From the NCBI GenBank assembly GCA_041725955.1, contig JBGRQE010000028.1, forward strand, positions 1 to 40,126: DNA of 40,126 nt. Direction: 5' to 3'. This DNA is from JBGRPZ01 sp041725955. Lineage in GTDB: Bacteria; Bacteroidota; Bacteroidia; Bacteroidales; JBGRPZ01. The notes beneath the pieces are model-generated. The model was not told the DNA's origin. It did no database searches and worked only from the letters and a program-made list of their open reading frames with translations. Position numbers and translations under genes: made by a program. Below, piece by piece: positions 34,239 to 40,126 of this stretch. Each line of letters opens with the position of its first letter. The stretch's first letter is position 1.

Positions 34239-34302
34239 GATATAAATTTTTGTGTCGTTTAGTATAAAATGATTGTCCAGTAGCCATTGTCAATCACTGA
34301 TA

Positions 34303-34310
34303 CAAATGTA
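34303..34310 (-). promoter_or_regulatory. Candidate -7 element of the ABC/M1-peptidase operon
   Basis: TACATTTG on the minus strand, an exact TAnnTTTG match, gives a leader of about 55-60 nt to the ATG at 34238. It lies in the 190-bp divergent gap with the histidine kinase gene, so the two-component system could act here; that link is inference. Confidence 0.4.
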
Positions 34311-34428
34311 TGTAAATCTTTATTTGCACCGAGTTAATACACTGTTAGAGAGTGTTAACAATTGTTAATAGCAGCTGTTTTATACGTTGTTTATTTAAAA
34401 ACAAAAGTTTTCTGATAATCCCACTGTG

Positions 34429-35895
34429 ATGAATAGAAGAATAAGAGTAATTTTTTTTCTGGTAATAATATCAATACTAGGGTTTATAGTATTGCAAGCT
34501 TATTGGATTCGGAATTTTTATGTTATAAATCGAGAACAGTTACAGAAAGAAATTGATATTGCTTTGGAAAGAAGTGTCCAAGAGGTGAAGATTGATCAGT
34601 ATAAAGATTTGGGGCAAGACATACTTAAAGGAGAAAAGCAGTTTACTTCAAATTCGCATGTGAGTAATTTATCGCATAAGGTTGATTCAGTGTTGAATGG
34701 GTTAAGTATTGAGCCAGATAAGATTGTAGATGAGGGAATTCAATTTGAAATTCAGGATGAAAATAATAATGTTTTTAGGCAAAAAGTAAAAGTCGATTCT
34801 ATAAAAAGCACTAGTGATACTTCAAATAAGATGCTTTATCAAGTAATTGTTTCGGGTTTAGATAAACTCGATTCATATAATGCTAAAGCAATTGATTCTT
34901 TATTCTCTAATGAATTGAAATTGCGTAATTTTGATTTCTCTTATGGTTTGGAAATTTATCATAAGTCTAATGATAGTATAATCTATAAGAATCCAACTTA
35001 TGTTTCGGATAGATTTACAAAGTTTGTTTCACAGTCTTTCCCTGTAAGTTTTATTGGAGATGTTTATGCTCGTGTAAAAATTCCAAACGAATCGCAAGTG
35101 ATTTATAAAAGAATGTCATTTGGATTAATTGGTACTATTATTCTGATAATCTTTATTCTCGCTTGTTTTGCTTATATGATTACAACTATTTTTAGGCAAA
35201 AGCAGTTGTCTGAAACAAAGAGCGACTTTATTAATAATATGACTCATGAACTTAAAACTCCTATAGCCACTGTGTCGGCTGCTGTTGAATCAATGCAGAA
35301 TTTTGGAGTTTTAGATGATCGGAAGAAAACTGATTTGTATTTAGATATTTCGAAAAAAGAATTGCTTCGATTATCTTCTTTAGTAGAGAAGGTTTTAAAT
35401 ATAGCCAGAGAAGAACGTAAATCATTAGTGATGAATTTTGAAGAGCTTGACGTAAAAGATATTGCTTCTGTTGTTATTCAAGCTCAACGAGTAAAGGATA
35501 ATTCAAAACCACTAAAAGTCTCCTTTAATTTTGACGAATATATTCCTAAGGTTTGGGGAGATCGGACGCATCTTTCTAATGTTCTGCATAATCTAATCGA
35601 TAATGGAATAAAATATTCGAAGGAACAAGTGAATCTTAAATTAGATATTACATCGAAAGATGGTTTTGTTCAAATTCAAATTATAGACAATGGAATAGGT
35701 ATTTCAAAGAAATATATGAATAAGATTTTTGACCAATTCTATAGAGTTCCTTCAGGAAATGTACATAATGTAAAAGGGTTTGGATTAGGTTTGTATTATG
35801 TAAATAAGATTGTTGAAAAACATAATGGTCAAATAAGTGTGAGAAGTACTCTGGGAGTTGGTACTGTTTTTACTATTAAGTTACCTTGTATATGA
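34429..35895 (+). CDS. Sensor histidine kinase
   Basis: A 488-aa membrane sensor. Helix 1 is at about 8-26, a periplasmic sensor region of about 200 residues follows without a recognised fold, and helix 2 is at about 232-254. The cytoplasmic part has the H-box DFINNMTHELKTPIAT with the phosphorylated His273, the N-box NVLHNLIDNGIKYS, the G1 box DNGIGIS and the G2 box GFGLGLYYV. It phosphorylates the response regulator whose gene overlaps its stop codon (ATGA). The stimulus is unknown. A GTG just before the ATG at 34429 is less likely as the start. Divergent from the ABC/M1-peptidase operon, which makes that operon a possible target. Confidence 0.92.
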   Translation: MNRRIRVIFFLVIISILGFIVLQAYWIRNFYVINREQLQKEIDIALERSVQEVKIDQYKDLGQDILKGEKQFTSNSHVSNLSHKVDSVLNGLSIEPDKIVDEGIQFEIQDENNNVFRQKVKVDSIKSTSDTSNKMLYQVIVSGLDKLDSYNAKAIDSLFSNELKLRNFDFSYGLEIYHKSNDSIIYKNPTYVSDRFTKFVSQSFPVSFIGDVYARVKIPNESQVIYKRMSFGLIGTIILIIFILACFAYMITTIFRQKQLSETKSDFINNMTHELKTPIATVSAAVESMQNFGVLDDRKKTDLYLDISKKELLRLSSLVEKVLNIAREERKSLVMNFEELDVKDIASVVIQAQRVKDNSKPLKVSFNFDEYIPKVWGDRTHLSNVLHNLIDNGIKYSKEQVNLKLDITSKDGFVQIQIIDNGIGISKKYMNKIFDQFYRVPSGNVHNVKGFGLGLYYVNKIVEKHNGQISVRSTLGVGTVFTIKLPCI

Positions 35896-36575
35896 TGGAT
35901 AAAGTAAAAGTCTTTTTTGTTGAAGATGAAATGTCTCTAGGTATGATTGTTAGAGATAGCCTTGAAAGTAGAGGGTTTGATGTATGTTTTTTTTCGGAAG
36001 GGAAAGAAGCTTTTGATAGTGTTTTTTTGCATGAATATGATATTTATGTTTTGGATGTTATGCTTCCTCAAGTTGACGGATTTACTATTGCTAGGGAAAT
36101 TAGAAAACACAATAAAAGTATTCCAATATTATTTTTAACTGCTAAATCGCAACCCGAAAATGTTGTTGAAGGATTTGAAATAGGAGGAAATGACTATCTT
36201 AAAAAGCCCTTTAGTATCGAAGAATTAATAATTAGGATTAAAGCTCTTGTTGGAAGATTAGATTTTGATCGTAAAGTAGGTTCTAAATGTAAACTAGGGA
36301 ATTATATTTTTGACAGAGAGTTGCAGACTTTATCTATCTCTGGAAAAGAGAAAGAATTGACTCATCGAGAGTCGGAGATTTTAAAAATGTTGTACGAGAA
36401 TAGAAATCATATTCTTGAAAGAAAACTTGTTCTGAGTGAGTTGTGGGGAGATGATAATTTTTTTAATGCTCGAAGTATGGATGTGTTTATTGCACGCTTG
36501 CGTAAGTATTTAAGTGAGGATAGTTCCGTGAAAATAGTAAATATTCGTGGCGTTGGCTATAAACTTATCGTGTGA
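35892..36575 (+). CDS. OmpR/PhoB-family response regulator
   Basis: A 227-aa two-domain regulator. The receiver domain has the acidic pair E11-D12, phosphorylated D55 (YVLDVMLP), T83 (FLTAK) and K105 (KKPF). The C-terminal winged helix (about 128-227) has the GKEKELTHRESEIL start, RSMDVFIARLRKYL recognition helix and NIRGVGYKL wing typical of OmpR proteins. The start ATG at 35892 overlaps the kinase stop as ATGA (a second ATG follows directly), so translation is coupled. Its DNA target is not shown by the sequence. Confidence 0.93.
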   Translation: MMDKVKVFFVEDEMSLGMIVRDSLESRGFDVCFFSEGKEAFDSVFLHEYDIYVLDVMLPQVDGFTIAREIRKHNKSIPILFLTAKSQPENVVEGFEIGGNDYLKKPFSIEELIIRIKALVGRLDFDRKVGSKCKLGNYIFDRELQTLSISGKEKELTHRESEILKMLYENRNHILERKLVLSELWGDDNFFNARSMDVFIARLRKYLSEDSSVKIVNIRGVGYKLIV

Positions 36576-36773
36576 TAATGCGAATATATTTGTACAAAGT
36601 ATAATGATAATGAAAATATTGTCTCTAATTTAAGCTAATTATGTTAAATAGGAAAAGATATTGTATCTAATGTTATGTACTATTTAATTAATAATGAGTG
36701 TTTTATTTTAAAATCACAGCTGTGTAAGCAATGAGAACTTTTAGTTTTATTTCTAAAATAATTAAAGAGTTAT

Positions 36774-36781
36774 TATTTTTG
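36774..36781 (+). promoter_or_regulatory. Candidate -7 element of aroK
   Basis: TATTTTTG matches TAnnTTTG exactly and ends 4 bases before the aroK ATG. TTTC (one mismatch to TTTG) lies 20 bases upstream, at the usual -33 spacing. Transcription would begin at or next to the start codon, giving a leaderless mRNA. Confidence 0.5.
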
Positions 36782-36785
36782 TAAT

Positions 36786-37301
36786 ATGAAAGTTTTTCTT
36801 TTAGGCTTTATGGGTGCAGGTAAAACTGTAGCAGGAAAAAAGCTTGCAAAGTCATTAGGCTTAGAATTTGTTGATTTAGATCATCGAATTGAAGAACAAT
36901 TTAAGGTGACAATCAATGATTTATTCAGTAAGTATGATGAGGAAGTGTTTCGTAATATTGAACGAAATGTTTTGGTGCAAGTTCTAAAATTAGATAATGT
37001 ATTAATTAGTTTAGGTGGAGGAACACCCTGCTTTTTTGATAATATGGAACTTATTAAACAATCAGGGCTCTCTATATATATGCAATTACATCCTAAATCA
37101 TTATTCCAAAGATTGATAAATTCAAGAAAGAATAGGCCTTTAGTGAAAAATATGGAACCTGAGAAGCTAGAGTCATATATTATGGAACGGCTGAAAATGC
37201 GTGAAGAATATTATTTAAAAGCAGATGTTGTTGTGAGAGGAGAGCGTTTTTCGGATAAGGATATAGCATTTTTAATTAAGAATCGTCCATTGAACTTATA
37301 A
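36786..37301 (+). CDS. aroK: Shikimate kinase
   Basis: A 171-aa P-loop kinase phosphorylating shikimate at the 3-OH in the chorismate pathway. Walker A is GFMGAGKT at 7-14. The shikimate-binding Asp32 lies in DLDHRIE (30-36), Arg56 in VFRNIE, the GGG of LISLGGGTPC at 77-79, the LID arginine in RKNRPLV, and the conserved Arg in LKMREEYY. All expected motifs are intact and length is typical. It stands alone 210 bases after the response-regulator gene with its own promoter-like element. Confidence 0.94.
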   Translation: MKVFLLGFMGAGKTVAGKKLAKSLGLEFVDLDHRIEEQFKVTINDLFSKYDEEVFRNIERNVLVQVLKLDNVLISLGGGTPCFFDNMELIKQSGLSIYMQLHPKSLFQRLINSRKNRPLVKNMEPEKLESYIMERLKMREEYYLKADVVVRGERFSDKDIAFLIKNRPLNL

Positions 37302-37489
37302 ATAATTGGCGTTGTAAATATTTAACTATTTGTTAGATTTTTGTTGTTGTAGCTATATTGGCTGCAAGTAATTTTTACACTATAATTTACCAATCTTTCC
37401 ACTACTTTAAATAGCTGTGTTTAGGTATTCATCCTAAGCATTGTTCCCTTTATTATGTCCATAGATAGTCATGATTACACATAAAAGTA

Positions 37490-37639
37490 CCTGGTTTCTA
37501 TCCAAAACCTAGGAGGTTTCTATCCAAAACCTAGGAGATTATCATCCAAAACCTAGGAGATTATCATCCAAAACCTAGGAGGTTTCTATCCAAAACCTAG
37601 GAGGTTTTTATCTAATAACTAGGAGGGTTATAGCTAATT
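37490..37639. repeat. 22-bp tandem repeat array B (CCTAGG type), about seven units
   Basis: CCTAGG starts at 37508, 37530, 37552, 37574 and 37596, and ACTAGG at 37618, all exactly 22 bases apart. A first unit at 37490 (CCTGG) lacks four bases. Units run CCTAGGAG, then GTTTCTAT or ATTATCAT, then CCAAAA; the two variants are arranged G-A-A-G-G. Units with the G variant hold the dyad AAACCT-AGG-AGGTTT. There are no spacers, so it is not a CRISPR array. Confidence 0.92.
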
Positions 37640-37721
37640 CGAAGTATTACTAGTAGTAATTACTACCACCAATGAGTGTTCTTTGTACTGTTAAACCGAG
37701 GAGTTTAACTTGTGTAAAAGT

Positions 37722-37762
37722 AAAAGGCTGTTCAAAAAGTATTAATGAACAGCCTCTTTTTG
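37722..37762. terminator. Bidirectional terminator between aroK and chitinase genes
   Basis: AGGCTGTTCA (37725-37734) pairs perfectly with TGAACAGCCT (37746-37755), with an 11-base loop, followed by CTTTTTG on the plus strand and TTTTACTTTTA on the minus strand. It lies 19 bases after the chitinase stop. Confidence 0.85.
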
Positions 37763-37780
37763 CAGTTATTCTTCTTCTCT

Positions 37781-39928
37781 TTATTTCTTTATAATCTTGG
37801 AGTATTTGCTTGTAGTTGAATTACCACATTTAAGAATATATACTCCAGAAGGAAGATCTGAGATATCAATCTTTTGATTGAAGCCAGTTAGTTGAATATC
37901 TTTAACATTCTTACCATCTAAAGTAGAGATAGAACCTTTACTGTCTAAAGGTTTGTCTGATACAATGTTTATCTCATTTGAAGCTGGATTTGGATATACA
38001 TTTAATGTAATATTTTCACTAGCTTGAGGATTTAAACCTTCAACAGATAAAGGTTGTTCTTCCCCTACAACAGGTTTTTCATATGGGCAACGTTTTCCAT
38101 TAAGAGTAACATTTAGCGCTCCGCGTGAAAAATCAAGTTTTATTGCTCCCGAAATAGTTGCACTACCTCCTGCAGGCAAGCTTTGCCATGATGGTGCAGT
38201 AATTCTGTATCTTGTCCAGAATGGATGAGATTGGTCAATTACCTGAAGGTCACCAGTTCCCCATGTGCTATCCCATCTTGCCGATTTTGGCAAATCAAAT
38301 TCAACATACCAACCAGCAGGAATATTTTCGCTTGATTTATTGATAATAGTGAATTTTGGCGCATAATTTGGGTGATCGTAAGTACCACTAAATGTATAAT
38401 CGAAGTTAAATGTTTCTTTAGGTAATTCTCTACCTACAGGTTCTTTTAGATCAGCTTTTTGGAAGTAGTCATATATAAAATCTGTTAAGGTATTTCCACA
38501 AACATAATAATTTTTTTGTTCATCATATTTGTAGTCACCACTTAATTCCCAGAACATTACACCACCAACGCCTCTGTCTGCAACATAATCTAACTTTGCT
38601 TTTACAGATTGTTTTGTTTCGTATGTGAAAAACGTCTTCTTATTTGCATTCCATACATATGCTGATTTTGTTTCATTATCGAAATGATCGGTATATCCTG
38701 TAATGTTATTATGTTCTCCCTTATATGGAGTTTCTTTAAGGTAATCCCAAGTCATTGTTCCTGGGTTCTTAAGTAAATTCATTACATGCCATAAAGGATT
38801 TGCTCCAGCATCAGGTTCTGGCGCAGGATCATTCCAAATACCATCTATACCTCCAGCACCTTGACCAATTTTTCTGGTTACAGAATAATCTTTACCATCA
38901 TAATTATATTTGAAAGTATGATTAATTTCTGGAGCAGAACCCCACAAACCATTATTGCCACCACTTACTTGCGACCAACCACGGCTATAGAAAGGGATAC
39001 CAATATTTATGTTTTTAGGATTCATATATCCACTATAATATTTTACTGCCCAATCTACATTTAGAGTAGGTTGATCCATCATAGCCGTTTCCGGATCACT
39101 CTTACTTGCATATAATTCTGATTGAGGACCAACAAAACCATTCCATGCACCATGCAAATCATAAGTCATTATGTTAAGATAATCAAGATAAGGGCAGTAT
39201 TGAGAAAGATCCATACCGCTTAAAGTCCATGATGATGCAGAAGCAGCAATAGTCAATAAATAGTTTTTATTGTCTTGTTTTTTTGCCTCATCAATTTTTT
39301 GACGAAGAACTTTCATTAGTTCATTGTAATTATTGTAGATGGTGTTTTTTCTTGTGCTCCAATAGAGCATATCATCAAGAGGATTTACAGCACCTTCGGC
39401 AGAAGTTGGATATTCAAAATCAATGTCAATACCATCAAAACCATATTTACGGATAAAATCAATACAAGAATTTGCAAAAACTTCACGTCTTTGAGCATTG
39501 TCAGTCATTTCATAAAATCCGATACTGGAAGCCCAGCCACCAATCGAAATTAGTGTTTTTACATGAGGGAATTTTCTTTTATATACGGTCAAAAGGTTGA
39601 ATTGTCCTTTATATGGTAGGGATGGGTCAATTTCGGGGTAATTATTTTCAATAGACACTTGAGGATCTAAAATTTGAATTTTAAAATCTTTACCAACACC
39701 AGCAAAAGCATAGTTAATATGAGTAAGATTTTTCCATGGAATTTTATCTACAGTGTAGTTTCCTTTGTCAGGTCTTTCGCTCCATGAAGCATAATAAGCA
39801 ATTATTCTCTTTGGATGGTTTGCATCAGGGCCTTGCGCAAATGATTTCTTTTGAAAAGAAAGTAGGCAAAATAAACTCAATAAACCTAGAGATAATTTTC
39901 TCCCAGTTGAATGGATAGAGTTTTTCAT
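37781..39928 (-). CDS. GH18 chitinase with type IX secretion C-terminal domain
   Basis: A 715-aa secreted protein. A signal peptide (1-32, ending KSFAQ) is followed by a glycoside hydrolase family 18 domain (about 38-495) with the catalytic motif DGIDIDFEYP, in which E172 is the proton donor; SIGGW and MTYDLHG are further GH18 landmarks. Residues about 510-625 form a beta-rich, Trp-containing carbohydrate-binding-like domain (AGWYVEFDLPKSARWDSTWG). The last ~80 residues (LNVYPNPASNEINI to the end YSKIIKK) are a type A Por/T9SS sorting domain. The enzyme should therefore cross the outer membrane by type IX secretion and be released or anchored at the surface to degrade chitin. It stands alone, with the sequence from 39929 to the window end as upstream region. 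Confidence 0.94.
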   Translation of the reverse strand: MKNSIHSTGRKLSLGLLSLFCLLSFQKKSFAQGPDANHPKRIIAYYASWSERPDKGNYTVDKIPWKNLTHINYAFAGVGKDFKIQILDPQVSIENNYPEIDPSLPYKGQFNLLTVYKRKFPHVKTLISIGGWASSIGFYEMTDNAQRREVFANSCIDFIRKYGFDGIDIDFEYPTSAEGAVNPLDDMLYWSTRKNTIYNNYNELMKVLRQKIDEAKKQDNKNYLLTIAASASSWTLSGMDLSQYCPYLDYLNIMTYDLHGAWNGFVGPQSELYASKSDPETAMMDQPTLNVDWAVKYYSGYMNPKNINIGIPFYSRGWSQVSGGNNGLWGSAPEINHTFKYNYDGKDYSVTRKIGQGAGGIDGIWNDPAPEPDAGANPLWHVMNLLKNPGTMTWDYLKETPYKGEHNNITGYTDHFDNETKSAYVWNANKKTFFTYETKQSVKAKLDYVADRGVGGVMFWELSGDYKYDEQKNYYVCGNTLTDFIYDYFQKADLKEPVGRELPKETFNFDYTFSGTYDHPNYAPKFTIINKSSENIPAGWYVEFDLPKSARWDSTWGTGDLQVIDQSHPFWTRYRITAPSWQSLPAGGSATISGAIKLDFSRGALNVTLNGKRCPYEKPVVGEEQPLSVEGLNPQASENITLNVYPNPASNEINIVSDKPLDSKGSISTLDGKNVKDIQLTGFNQKIDISDLPSGVYILKCGNSTTSKYSKIIKK

Positions 39929-40126
39929 TTTATAATTGATTTAGTTATGAATTAATTAGGTCATTGCCATATTTAGGTTAATAAAAACACAAAAGTTTAA
40001 ATCTTTATTTTTTCATTATGAATTTTTAACACATTCTTTTTTTTTATTAGAAATAGCTTTTTGTAGTCCCTTTTTTTATACATTAGCGGTAGGCAAAGAC
40101 TCTTTGATTCGGATATTTTGAGAAAA
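39929..40126. other. Upstream region of the chitinase gene to the window edge
   Basis: AT-rich and non-coding as far as visible. On the minus strand TAAATATG (one mismatch to the -7 consensus) lies about 40 bases before the chitinase start, with a TTTTGTG 14 bases further upstream, shorter than normal -33 spacing, so the promoter is not assigned. Confidence 0.35.

Larger units (their letters stand above)
37302..37780. other. 479-bp region between convergent genes, with repeat array B and hairpins
   Basis: Holds array B (37490-37639), a small hairpin GTTAAAC-CGAGGA-GTTTAAC (37690-37709) and the terminator at 37722-37762. No coding frame or known RNA was recognised in the remaining AT-rich sequence. 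Confidence 0.6.

Noticed and set aside
37490..37639. CRISPR array
   Set aside because: Units are contiguous 22-bp repeats with no unique spacers of constant length, and no cas gene is in the window.

Overview
The window looks like a chromosomal segment of an anaerobic or facultative marine Bacteroidota, most likely order Marinilabiliales/Bacteroidales (Marinifilaceae-like). This rests on low GC, a secreted chitinase with a type IX secretion (Por) C-terminal tail, a GLPGLI-like periplasmic protein, the Bacteroidota-type fusion of an ABC-2 permease with an M1 peptidase, split transketolase genes, and several TAnnTTTG -7 promoter elements. The genus is inference. No rRNA, tRNA, CRISPR array, prophage or plasmid gene was seen.

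Layout. 1-6 kb: an RND/MMPL-type exporter cut by the window edge, a TPR-like lipoprotein and a D-2-hydroxyacid dehydrogenase. 5.3-10 kb: central metabolism, with a phosphofructokinase of PPi-dependent signature and aspartokinase on the minus strand, then class I fructose-1,6-bisphosphatase and a SpoU/TrmH RNA methyltransferase on the plus strand. 10.4-13 kb: a large outer-membrane protein (barrel + OmpA-like + TPR) with the codon bias of a highly expressed gene, ending in a strong terminator. 13-17.5 kb: DsrE-like lipoprotein, deoxynucleoside kinase and folK (minus), sppA (plus), lptB (minus). 17.7-19.0 kb: one IS630-family element, 1310 bp, with complete terminal repeats, a TA target duplication and a transposase frameshifted at an A6 run. 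19.5-24 kb: rhomboid protease, unknown membrane protein and an exported GH3-serine hydrolase fusion. 24-27.5 kb: transketolase N- and C-subunit genes with a secreted von Willebrand A protein gene between them. 27.5-34.2 kb: EamA permease, then an ABC export module with an M1-peptidase fusion. 34.4-37.3 kb: histidine kinase, response regulator and shikimate kinase. 37.8-39.9 kb: chitinase.

The least explained content is in the intergenic regions. Three gene-free stretches (about 17.7/19.0 kb, 28.6 kb and 37.5 kb) hold tandem repeats with the same 22-bp pitch. Two share a CCTAGGAG core; the third has an unrelated GC-rich TGACGC core. The IS630 copy sits exactly in the central TA of a CCTAGG of the first array, splitting it. 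An 18-bp perfect inverted repeat lies near the first array, and the 28.6-kb array is embedded in an imperfect palindrome. These arrays have no spacers and no obvious reading frame; they are the best candidate here for an undescribed element class.

Convergent gene pairs are generally separated by hairpin terminators that could work both ways (5.3, 16.8 and 37.7 kb), and one terminator lies inside the 3' end of the opposing EamA gene (27.5 kb). Several genes (folK, the deoxynucleoside kinase, aroK) have a TAnnTTTG element only 4-9 bases before the start codon, suggesting leaderless or nearly leaderless mRNAs.
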